DNA from: Coriobacteriales bacterium
GTDB taxonomy: Bacteria > Actinomycetota > Coriobacteriia > Coriobacteriales > UBA8131
NCBI GenBank assembly: GCA_031254905.1
Contig: JAIRTN010000047.1
Span: 1 to 5,072 of the forward strand
Reading direction: 5' to 3'
Length of the DNA: 5,072 nt
Below are positions 1 through 5,072 of this stretch, piece by piece. The stretch's first letter is position 1, and each line of letters opens with the position of its first letter. The position numbers and the translations under genes are program-made. Below the pieces are notes generated by a model. That model was not told where the DNA came from and made no database searches. It worked only from the letters and a program-made list of their open reading frames with translations.

Positions 1-487
1 TCTCCTGAGCAATGTCGCTGATACTCTGTTCTTCGCCATAATGACGCTGAAGTAACTCGCGGTCGATGCTGGACAAGCCTTCAAAGAGAACATCTGTCAT
101 CTGCTCATCTGTCTCATCAGAAGCCCCGGGTTCGTCATAACTCGCGCTTTGCAGTACCGCAAGTGTCGCAAGCACCTCGTCTGTCTGTGCGTCAAAACTC
201 TGCACTGGCTTCAGTGTGCGAAGTCGCTTCAGCGAAGTGTTACGCGCCACAACGGCAAGCCAAGGCTTGAGATTACTATCCGGCGCAAGTTTGGCAGCGT
301 TCTTCCAGAGTGCGACGAACACGTCAGAAACGATTTCCTCAGCGTCCTGCCGATTACCGAGACTGCCGAGCGTATGCAGCGCCACGGCCATAACATAGCC
401 GCCGTACTCATCAATGACGGCTTCCAGCGCATGAACATCTCGCCTTCTTAGCGCTTTGAGCAGTACCTGCTGATTGCGAAATGCCAT
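1..487 (-). CDS. ECF-like sigma-70 family RNA polymerase sigma factor (3' end cut by window)
   Basis: Reading the minus strand from the ATG at 487-485 gives 162 codons open to the left edge. The protein should bind core RNA polymerase and direct it to a specific promoter set. Residues about 22-90 look like sigma region 2: DEYGGYVMAVALHTLG, then NRQDAEEIVSDVFVALW (46-61), then NLKPWLAVVARNTSLKRLR (72-90), matching the usual ADAED-VF-LW and WL-IARN pattern. An acidic linker follows (about 99-135). Region 4 begins at LSSIDRELLQRHYGEEQSISDIAQE (138-162), which resembles the LxxxDRExLxLRY-E-S-xEIA opening of the helix-turn-helix. The recognition helix lies outside the window. This start is the only reasonable one: AGGAGG sits 12 nt upstream, slightly far. 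The + strand under the linker carries CATCTG micro-repeats (about 91-118), so linker length may vary. The gene is divergent from dinB. Target promoters and any anti-sigma partner cannot be seen. The family call is firm and the ECF subgroup is unknown. Confidence 0.88.
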   Translation of the reverse strand, partial: MAFRNQQVLLKALRRRDVHALEAVIDEYGGYVMAVALHTLGSLGNRQDAEEIVSDVFVALWKNAAKLAPDSNLKPWLAVVARNTSLKRLRTLKPVQSFDAQTDEVLATLAVLQSASYDEPGASDETDEQMTDVLFEGLSSIDRELLQRHYGEEQSISDIAQE

Positions 488-499
488 AAACCGCGCGTT

Positions 500-505
500 C
501 CTCCT
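500..505 (-). promoter_or_regulatory. Shine-Dalgarno of the sigma factor gene
   Basis: The minus strand reads AGGAGG, a full anti-16S match, 12 nt before the ATG at 487. The spacing is longer than the usual 5-9 nt, but no other in-frame start lies closer. It supports a canonical leadered mRNA for this gene, in contrast to dinB. Confidence 0.6.
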
Positions 506-516
506 GTCAGGGTTTG

Positions 517-530
517 TTGTATCTTTACAA
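517..530. promoter_or_regulatory. Small inverted repeat, possible operator in the sigma gene leader
   Basis: TTGTA-TCTT-TACAA is a perfect 5-bp inverted repeat with a 4-nt spacer. It lies between the candidate -10 and the Shine-Dalgarno of the sigma gene. Its placement would suit a repressor site, but the arms are short and AT-rich sequence makes chance matches easy. No regulator is identified. Confidence 0.2.
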
Positions 531-541
531 AATTTGCCGGC

Positions 542-570
542 ACTATAGGAACCCAAAAACTCACACAAAA
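542..570 (-). promoter_or_regulatory. Possible promoter of the sigma factor gene
   Basis: On the minus strand, TATAGT (547-542) is a 5/6 match to a -10 hexamer. TTTTGT (570-565) lies 17 nt further upstream and is a poor -35. Transcription would start near 535 and give a leader of about 48 nt containing the AGGAGG. The -35 is weak and an alternative sigma could use a different element, so this is only a candidate. Confidence 0.25.
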
Positions 571-632
571 GTAGCACAACACAAGAAAAAAGTTGACGAT
601 AGGGCGTATCTGAGCAATAAGCATTATCGGCG

Positions 633-711
633 CTCACGTAACACTCCCGCAACCCTCATGCAAATGCTCCCACAAACACTCACGCAAACCCCTCAACAAC
701 TCCCTGCTACA
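633..711 (+). repeat. Degenerate ~12-bp C-rich tandem repeat upstream of dinB
   Basis: Units beginning CTC start at 633, 644, 655, 667, 679 and 692, with a decayed one at 704, giving a period of 11-13 nt. Examples are CTCACGTAACA, CTCCCGCAACC, CTCATGCAAATG, CTCCCACAAACA and CTCACGCAAACCC. The approximate consensus is CTCMCGCAAAC. The array is non-coding and ends against the SOS box. It resembles the array after dinB (2183-2269); compare ACACTCCCGCA here with GCACTCCCCCA there. It has decayed, so copy boundaries are approximate. Confidence 0.5.
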
Positions 712-712
712 C

Positions 713-728
713 TCGAACAAATGTTCGT
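713..728. promoter_or_regulatory. SOS box (LexA operator) controlling dinB
   Basis: TCGAACAAATGTTCGT matches the Gram-positive/actinobacterial LexA consensus TCGAACRNRYGTTCGA at 15 of 16 positions, with perfect CGAAC/GTTCG arms (714-727). It overlaps the expected -35 position of the dinB promoter, so LexA binding would block RNA polymerase. DNA damage, through RecA-stimulated LexA cleavage, would then induce dinB. The sigma gene start is more than 200 bp away and is probably not controlled by it. Confidence 0.88.
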
Positions 729-732
729 TCTA

Positions 733-741
733 TGGTATACT
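733..741 (+). promoter_or_regulatory. Extended -10 promoter of dinB
   Basis: TG-G-TATACT is an extended -10: TG at 733-734 and TATACT at 736-741 (5/6 to TATAAT). The -35 position at 17-nt spacing (713-718, TCGAAC) is poor and lies in the SOS box, so the extended -10 probably compensates. Only 7 nt separate TATACT from the dinB ATG, so the predicted transcription start falls at or beside the start codon. Confidence 0.65.
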
Positions 742-748
742 GTTTTTT

Positions 749-2155
749 ATGAGCGACAGACAGACAAAACGGACAAAACCGACAGACGAAGACGTCGAAC
801 TCCTCATTCCTTGGGAGGGACAAGCCGTCCTGCTGTTAGACCTCGATGCCTTCTTCGCCTCCGTCGAACAACTCGACCACCCCGAGTGGCGCGGCAAGCC
901 GGTCATCGTCGGCGGAGACAGCGCACGGCGCGGCGTCGTTTCCACCTGCTCTTATGAGGCACGCGCCTTCGGCGTGCGCTCGGCCATGCCCTCCTCCCAT
1001 GCCGCGCGCCTCTGCCCAAACGCCATCTGGACGCCGGGCAACTTCCCCCGTTACATCTCCCTGTCAAAGCAGGTAATGAAAATCATGAGCGATGTCTCTC
1101 CCCGCCTACAACAGGTATCCATCGACGAAGCCTTCCTCGACGTGTCCCCCGGCCGCTTCGTAAAAGACCACCCAATCACGCTCGCAAACCGCATCCGCGA
1201 GGAGGTTTCGCGCCTTGGCGTCACCTGCTCCATCGGCTTGGGCACCTCAAAAAGCGTCGCAAAAATCGCCTCGGACATGGATAAGCCAAACGGCCTGACC
1301 GTAGTCTTTCCCGGCCGCGAACTCGACTTCCTCTCGCCCCTCCCCATACGAACGATGTCCGGCGTCGGGCGGCAGGCGGAAAAACGCCTTCACGAACTCG
1401 GCATCTACACCTTGGGCGAATTGGCTAACTCAGACGACTATATCCTGCATCAAGTCTTCGGAAAAAACGCGACCATGATGCGCAACCGCTGCCTCGGCAT
1501 CAACGACTCAGCCGTCGAAAGCGACGACGAGGTCAAATCGGTCTCAAACGAGCTCACCTTCGCCACCAACCTGACGGAGCGGACGGAAATCGAGCAATCC
1601 ATCGCCATGCTCGCGGCAAAAGTCGCCCGCCGCCTGCGCCGCAAACGCCTGGCCGGCTATACGGTGGGCCTCAAAGTTCGCTACGACGACCTCTCCATCG
1701 CCAACGCGCAGCAAACACTACCACGCCCCGTCGATGACGAAAACGAGTTCATCCCCGCCCTATTCAGCCTCATCGACAACGTGTGGCGCCCGGGAACCAG
1801 CCTGCGTCTGGTCGGCGTTGCCGTGTCATCCTTCGGCCAAAAACCCGAGCAACTCAGCCTTTTCGACGACATCGAGAGCGCCCCGGGCAACCCACAAAAG
1901 CCGCCAGTCAACACCGGGCGCCCAACAGGGCAAAAGACAGGAATAATGGGGAGAAGGACGGCATCTCACCTAACAGGACAGCCCTCCCCCCACAAGGCAA
2001 ACAGGCGCTCGCTTGTCGAAGCGACCGACAGGGTCAAGGACCGCTTCGGCGAAGAAGCGGTCGGATACGGCCGCGAGATGCGTTTTCGCGACCGCGACAC
2101 GGGAACCATCGCCCAGAAGAAGGACGACTACAAAGACCCGCTGCATCCGGAATAA
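749..2155 (+). CDS. dinB: DNA polymerase IV (Y-family, translesion synthesis)
   Basis: This 468-residue protein is an error-prone polymerase that copies past damaged bases, working at the sliding clamp. The palm/fingers motif DLDAFFASVEQ has metal ligand D31 and steric gate F36. Catalytic D126-E127 lie in SIDEAFLD. Next come SIGLGTSKSVAKIASDMDKPNGL (161-183) and the thumb helix-hairpin-helix GVGRQAEKRL (205-214). The little finger runs to about 365 and ends in the beta-clamp motif QLSLF (368-372). All key residues are present. Two parts are unusual. There is a charged N-terminal extension of about 23 residues before the position where E. coli DinB begins, encoded by GACAGACAGAC-type simple repeats. 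There is also a ~96-residue tail after the clamp motif: low-complexity Pro/Gly/Thr-rich sequence, then DRVKDRFGEEAVG (427-439), which resembles the RDRFG motif ending many DinB proteins. The ATG at 749 has no Shine-Dalgarno and lies 7 nt after the -10, so the mRNA is probably leaderless. The gene is transcribed alone under the SOS box. Confidence 0.96.
   Translation: MSDRQTKRTKPTDEDVELLIPWEGQAVLLLDLDAFFASVEQLDHPEWRGKPVIVGGDSARRGVVSTCSYEARAFGVRSAMPSSHAARLCPNAIWTPGNFPRYISLSKQVMKIMSDVSPRLQQVSIDEAFLDVSPGRFVKDHPITLANRIREEVSRLGVTCSIGLGTSKSVAKIASDMDKPNGLTVVFPGRELDFLSPLPIRTMSGVGRQAEKRLHELGIYTLGELANSDDYILHQVFGKNATMMRNRCLGINDSAVESDDEVKSVSNELTFATNLTERTEIEQSIAMLAAKVARRLRRKRLAGYTVGLKVRYDDLSIANAQQTLPRPVDDENEFIPALFSLIDNVWRPGTSLRLVGVAVSSFGQKPEQLSLFDDIESAPGNPQKPPVNTGRPTGQKTGIMGRRTASHLTGQPSPHKANRRSLVEATDRVKDRFGEEAVGYGREMRFRDRDTGTIAQKKDDYKDPLHPE
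1932..1961 (+). repeat. Intragenic dispersed repeat, copy 1 (in the dinB tail)
   Basis: The core TAATGGGGAGAAGGACGG (1944-1961) matches TAATGGGGAGACGGACGG at 4709-4726 in the kinase gene at 17 of 18 positions. The match extends leftward through an AAAAG block, giving 27 of 30 identical positions with one gapped base. In dinB the leading T is the second base of a codon (read as IMGRRT), in the disordered tail between the clamp motif and the RDRFG-like end. Confidence 0.6.
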
Positions 2156-2182
2156 CGTGGCGTGAGGGCGGCCGATGGGACG

Positions 2183-2269
2183 GCGGACTTACCAGCGCAC
2201 TTACCAGCAGACTTACCAGCGCATTCCCCAGCGCACTCCCCCAGTACACCTCCCCAACACACTTCCTCA
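2183..2269 (+). repeat. Seven-unit 12-13-bp tandem repeat downstream of dinB
   Basis: Units are GCGGACTTACCA, GCGCACTTACCA, GCAGACTTACCA, GCGCATTCCCCA, GCGCACTCCCCCA, GTACACCTCCCCA and ACACACTTCCTCA, back to back (four of 12 nt, then three of 13 nt). The first three are nearly identical and the later ones drift, as in an array growing or being homogenised at its 5' end. It begins 28 bp after the dinB stop. No protein or RNA is evident from it. The period is close to one to 1.2 helical turns. Confidence 0.75.
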
Positions 2270-2367
2270 ATGGCGGGTCGCCCGGATGAACGTCACTATT
2301 CACGCGCAAGAAACTGGTGTAGACTAAGAAATAGCTCTTACTACCAGCACAAACAGTATCGATGACA

Positions 2368-2404
2368 GGAGCCATCCTCATCAGGAATGAGGCAGTTGGC
2401 TTCC
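2368..2404 (+). other. Hairpin upstream of the histidine kinase
   Basis: The inner stem CCTCAT/ATGAGG (2376-2381 with 2387-2392) is perfect with a 5-nt loop. The outer stem GCCA/TGGC (2371-2374 with 2397-2400) and GGA/TCC (2368-2370 with 2402-2404) extend it across a small asymmetric internal loop and one bulge. No T-tract follows on either strand, so it is not a standard intrinsic terminator. It may be an mRNA leader structure or a Rho-type pause, and its role is unknown. Confidence 0.45.
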
Positions 2405-2465
2405 CGATGGGGCTCTTGCAGTCGATGCTATTGAGCGTTGTGCAATCGAGAAACGAGCGCATAGG

Positions 2466-5072
2466 GTGGGATTCAGACAAACAATACGAACGGGCATTGC
2501 CGTAATCCTTGCGGTGGCACTGATTGGCACCTTGCCTGCGTGCAGCACGCAAAACACCACGCCGACAACCGACGACTACCCCGTATTCCTCTCCGCCGCC
2601 GACATACCCGGCGTAACCGCCGAGGAACTTGCGGCCATCGACCGCCTGCGCACAGAAAATTCCACCTTCACCTATGGCATGCTGCTTACCACCGAGGCCT
2701 TCCGTGACGCCAACGGTGACATCCGAGGCTTCAGCAGGCTCTTTTGCGACTGGCTCTCCGAGGTTTTCCAAATCCCCTTCGAGCCCCAGATTTATGGCTG
2801 GGGAGATTTAGTCGAGGGGCTGAACACGGAGACCATCGATTTCTCCGGAGAGTTGACCGCCACTACCGAGCGAAGGCAAAGCTACCTGATGAGCGACGCG
2901 ATTGCGGAACGTTCGGTCAAATACATGCGGATACGGGGCAGCCGAGCTCTTGCCGAGATAGCGCAGGAGCGCCCCTTGCGCTACGCCTTCATGGAGGGAA
3001 CCACCACGATTGACGCCGTGGTTCCGCTTGTCGAATACGATTTCGAGATAACCCTCCTCGCCGACTTCGAAACCGCGCATCAGATGCTCCTCGACGGCAG
3101 CATAGACGCGTTTTTCGCCGAAAGCGTCGCCGAGGCAGGATTCGACGAGTACGGCGACACCGTAGCCAGCAACTTCTTCCCCCTCGTCTATGGCCCGGTT
3201 TCGCTCTCCACCCACGAGCAACGGCTGGAGCCTATCATATCGGTAGTGCAAAAGGCCTTAGACGCGGGAGGAATGCGCTATCTCACCGAACTCTATAACA
3301 AGGGGCACCGGGAGTATCTCAGGTACAAACTGTCCTTGCTGCTTACCGACGAGGAGCGCAGCTATCTCGAGAGCAGCACAACCGTGCCGTTTTTGGCCGA
3401 GCACGACAACTATCCCATCAGTTTCTACGATAACCGAGAAAAAAGCTGGCAGGGAATCGCCTTTGACGTGCTGGCGCAGGTTGAGGACCTCACGGGGCTG
3501 ACCTTCGAGCGCGCAAACGGCCTTGAGGCCGAATGGCCCTCCATGCTCGGCAACCTTGAGCGGGGCGACGGCGCCTTCGTCACCGAACTCATACGCTCTC
3601 ACGACCGCGAGGGCCGCTTCCTCTGGCCGGAATCCGTCAACGCGGTGGACTACTACGCGCTGCTCTCGAAAGTGGACTACCCCAACATCGAGGTCAACGA
3701 GATACTCTACTCCCGGATTGGGCTGATAGAAAACTCGGCCTACGCGGAACTGTTCCACGCGTGGTTCCCCCAGCACAACGACACCATCACCTATTACTCC
3801 AACGCCGATGCCTTCGCCGCACTCGACCGCGGCGAAGTAGACCTGCTTATGGGCACCATGAACCTGCTGCTAAGCCAGACAAACTACGAGGAACAGGCTG
3901 GCTACAAGGCCAACATCTTGCTCGACCGCTCCTACGAATCCACCTTCGGCTTCAACAAAAGCGAGCGCGTCCTCTGCTCAATAATCGACAAAACCATGCT
4001 CATCATCGACACAAAAAGCATCGCGGATTCGTGGGCGCGCAGAACCTATGACTACCGCAGCAAACTCGCGCAGGCACAAATTCCTTGGCTCATCGGCGCA
4101 AGCGGCCTGATGTTGGTCGTACTCATCCTGCTTTTCGTCATGTTCCAGCGCAACCGCCAAGAGGGCAAACGCCTCGAACGCCTCGTCCTCGAACGAACCG
4201 CCGCCGCGCAGGCCGCGAGTCAGGCAAAAAGCGACTTCCTCTCCACCATGAGCCACGAGATACGCACCCCCATGAACGCCGTCATCGGCATGACAAGCAT
4301 CGCGCAAAACACCACCGACATAGAGCGCAAAGACTACGCCCTGCAAAAAATTGAGGAGGCCTCGCGTCATCTGCTCGGCGTGGTCAACGACGTGTTAGAC
4401 ATGTCAAAAATCGAGGCAAACAAACTCGAGATTTCGCCCGTGGAATTCGACTTCAAGCAGATGCTTGGGCGGGTGACAAACGTTGTCGGCATAAAGTTCG
4501 AGGAGAAAAACCTGCGGCTCATCACGGACTTCGACGAGGCAATCCCCTCCCGCCTCAAGGGCGACGACCAGCGGCTGGCGCAGGTAATAACAAACCTCCT
4601 CGGCAACGCGGTGAAATTCACGCCCGAAAACGGTAGCGTCACTCTCACCATTGCCCTTATTGCGTCAAACGAGGGGGGCACGGCTGGCGAAGCCGAAAAG
4701 AAAGGGACTAATGGGGAGACGGACGGGCGCGGGAGGGCCAGCGACGGTGGTGGTGCTGGCGAGCCTTGCGTGCTTCGTGTCGAGGTGAGTGATACGGGCA
4801 TTGGCATCAGCGATGAGCAGCGAAAACGCCTCTTTACCTCCTTTGGACAGGCGGAGAGCAGCACGTCGCGGACCTACGGTGGCTCAGGGCTTGGGCTTGC
4901 TATTTCGAAGCGCATCGTTGAGATGATGGACGGCGGCATAGGCGTAGAATCCGAACTTGGCAAGGGCTCTACCTTCTGGTTTACCGTTAAGCTGGAGCGC
5001 TGCGCCGAGGTCGAGGCGGGGGCGGAGAGCGAGGCGGGTGCGGGCGGAGCGGCTGGCGCAGGTGCGGGCGCG
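2466..5072 (+). CDS. Membrane sensor histidine kinase with two periplasmic binding-protein domains (3' end cut; probably hybrid)
   Basis: 869 codons are open to the right edge. The kinase should sense a small solute outside the membrane and autophosphorylate inside. GTG 2466 is the only canonical start between the upstream stop (2388) and the signal segment; its ribosome site is weak (GAG at 2456). Residues 1-26 resemble a lipoprotein signal: arginines, then IAVILAVALIG, then lipobox LPAC with C26. Two bacterial extracellular solute-binding family-3-like domains follow (about 65-295 and 303-530). A transmembrane helix spans about 539-562, then a short coiled stretch. HisKA has SHEIRTPMN with phospho-acceptor H597. 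HATPase_c has the N-box (N710/N714 in NLLGNAVKFT), DTGIGI (776-781), LFTSFGQ (789-795) and GGSGLGLAI (805-813), all intact, so it should be active. A Gly-rich insertion (about 736-767) sits inside the ATPase domain. After FWFTVKLERC (837-846) an Ala/Gly/Glu linker begins. In this family such linkers often lead to receiver or Hpt domains, which are not visible here. The ligand is unknown. Confidence 0.92.
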   Translation, partial: MGFRQTIRTGIAVILAVALIGTLPACSTQNTTPTTDDYPVFLSAADIPGVTAEELAAIDRLRTENSTFTYGMLLTTEAFRDANGDIRGFSRLFCDWLSEVFQIPFEPQIYGWGDLVEGLNTETIDFSGELTATTERRQSYLMSDAIAERSVKYMRIRGSRALAEIAQERPLRYAFMEGTTTIDAVVPLVEYDFEITLLADFETAHQMLLDGSIDAFFAESVAEAGFDEYGDTVASNFFPLVYGPVSLSTHEQRLEPIISVVQKALDAGGMRYLTELYNKGHREYLRYKLSLLLTDEERSYLESSTTVPFLAEHDNYPISFYDNREKSWQGIAFDVLAQVEDLTGLTFERANGLEAEWPSMLGNLERGDGAFVTELIRSHDREGRFLWPESVNAVDYYALLSKVDYPNIEVNEILYSRIGLIENSAYAELFHAWFPQHNDTITYYSNADAFAALDRGEVDLLMGTMNLLLSQTNYEEQAGYKANILLDRSYESTFGFNKSERVLCSIIDKTMLIIDTKSIADSWARRTYDYRSKLAQAQIPWLIGASGLMLVVLILLFVMFQRNRQEGKRLERLVLERTAAAQAASQAKSDFLSTMSHEIRTPMNAVIGMTSIAQNTTDIERKDYALQKIEEASRHLLGVVNDVLDMSKIEANKLEISPVEFDFKQMLGRVTNVVGIKFEEKNLRLITDFDEAIPSRLKGDDQRLAQVITNLLGNAVKFTPENGSVTLTIALIASNEGGTAGEAEKKGTNGETDGRGRASDGGGAGEPCVLRVEVSDTGIGISDEQRKRLFTSFGQAESSTSRTYGGSGLGLAISKRIVEMMDGGIGVESELGKGSTFWFTVKLERCAEVEAGAESEAGAGGAAGAGAGA
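4696..4726 (+). repeat. Intragenic dispersed repeat, copy 2 (in the kinase ATPase insertion)
   Basis: This is the partner of 1932-1961, with core TAATGGGGAGACGGACGG at 4709-4726. Here the leading T is the third base of a codon and the core is read as NGETDG, a different frame from dinB. It sits inside the extra Gly-rich segment that interrupts the ATPase domain between the N-box and DTGIGI, which suggests the insertion arose at the DNA level. Confidence 0.6.
4985..5072 (+). repeat. GC-rich low-complexity linker DNA at the kinase 3' side
   Basis: The sequence repeats GAGGCGGG, GCGGAG and GGTGCGGGCG words and encodes an Ala/Gly/Glu-rich linker (residues 847-869) that continues past the window. 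It is almost free of A/T compared with the ATPase domain before it. The strong G-over-C skew on the coding strand makes slippage and length change plausible. It is probably an interdomain tether. Confidence 0.5.

Larger units (their letters stand above)
2156..2465. other. Intergenic region between dinB and the histidine kinase
   Basis: This stretch of about 310 bp lacks a credible gene. It holds the 12-13-bp tandem repeat (2183-2269) and a hairpin (2368-2404). Neither dinB nor the hairpin is followed by a T-run, so no intrinsic terminator is visible. Promoter signals for the kinase are weak. TGCTATTGA at 2426-2434 could be an extended -10, giving a leader of about 25 nt, and TAGACT at 2320-2325 is another poor -10. 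Neither has a convincing -35. Short open frames crossing the region follow the repeat and look non-coding. Confidence 0.6.

Noticed and set aside
149..451. Plus-strand open frames across the sigma factor gene (100 and 60 codons)
   Set aside because: They are antisense to a clear sigma-70 region 2 and encode no recognisable domain.
593..621. TTGACG and AATAAG with 17-nt spacing as a second plus-strand promoter
   Set aside because: The -10 is only 4/6. The SOS box with its extended -10 explains dinB better. It could serve an untranslated RNA but nothing supports that.
813..835. GGGAGGG as a Shine-Dalgarno for a shorter DinB
   Set aside because: No ATG, GTG or TTG follows in frame before catalytic D31. 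The bases simply encode W-E-G.
514..957. Plus-strand frame of 147 codons covering the intergenic repeats and the start of dinB
   Set aside because: It has Arg/Thr-rich nonsense composition, crosses the SOS box and promoter, and overlaps dinB out of frame with no ribosome site.
2183..2269. The tandem array as a CRISPR
   Set aside because: The 12-13-bp units are adjacent with no spacers, and no cas genes are present.
1783..2289. Plus-strand frame of 168 codons overlapping the 3' end of dinB
   Set aside because: It is a shifted frame of dinB that runs into the tandem repeat, with Arg/Pro-rich low-complexity translation and no domain.
2368..2404. Hairpin as a rho-independent terminator of dinB
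   Set aside because: No T-tract follows on either strand, and it sits more than 200 bp past the dinB stop.
2034..2771. Minus-strand frame of 245 codons across the dinB end, intergenic region and kinase start
   Set aside because: It is antisense to two well-supported genes, translates the repeats, and has no recognisable motif. High GC commonly creates such frames.
2808..4864. Series of long minus-strand frames opposite the kinase (147, 172, 130 and 165 codons)
   Set aside because: They lie opposite conserved sensor and kinase domains in the plus frame. None has a convincing ribosome site or domain.

Overview
The window looks like part of a mid-to-high-GC, Gram-positive-type chromosome. The best guess is an actinobacterium, possibly a gut Coriobacteriia/Eggerthellales-like lineage. 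This is inferred from an actinobacterial/Bacillus-type LexA box, a leaderless-looking promoter and start, a GTG start, and a membrane histidine kinase with two periplasmic binding-protein domains. No rRNA or marker gene is present to confirm the taxonomy.

Layout. (1) Positions 1-487, minus strand: an ECF-like sigma-70 family factor, cut by the left edge within region 4. (2) Positions 488-748: a divergent intergenic region with the sigma gene's Shine-Dalgarno, a small inverted repeat, a degenerate ~12-bp C-rich tandem repeat, and a nearly perfect SOS (LexA) box followed by an extended -10. (3) Positions 749-2155, plus strand: dinB, encoding Y-family DNA polymerase IV, with an unusual N-terminal extension and a long low-complexity C-terminal tail after the clamp-binding motif. 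(4) Positions 2156-2465: an intergenic region of about 310 bp with a seven-unit 12-13-bp tandem repeat directly after dinB and a substantial hairpin upstream of the next gene. (5) Positions 2466-5072, plus strand: a large membrane histidine kinase (lipoprotein-like signal, two substrate-binding-protein domains, one transmembrane helix, HisKA, HATPase_c) that enters an Ala/Gly-rich linker and runs off the right edge. A receiver domain beyond the edge is likely but not seen.

How they work together. DinB should be induced by DNA damage through LexA. The sigma factor and the sensor kinase are separate signalling proteins and nothing links them functionally to dinB.

The most unusual signals are at the DNA level. 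A ~30-bp sequence is shared by the dinB tail and the kinase ATPase domain but is read in different frames, so it is a nucleic-acid repeat inside two unrelated genes rather than protein homology. In addition, dinB is flanked on both sides by degenerate ~12-bp tandem repeats that may belong to one family. I found no CRISPR array, transposase, tRNA or rRNA.
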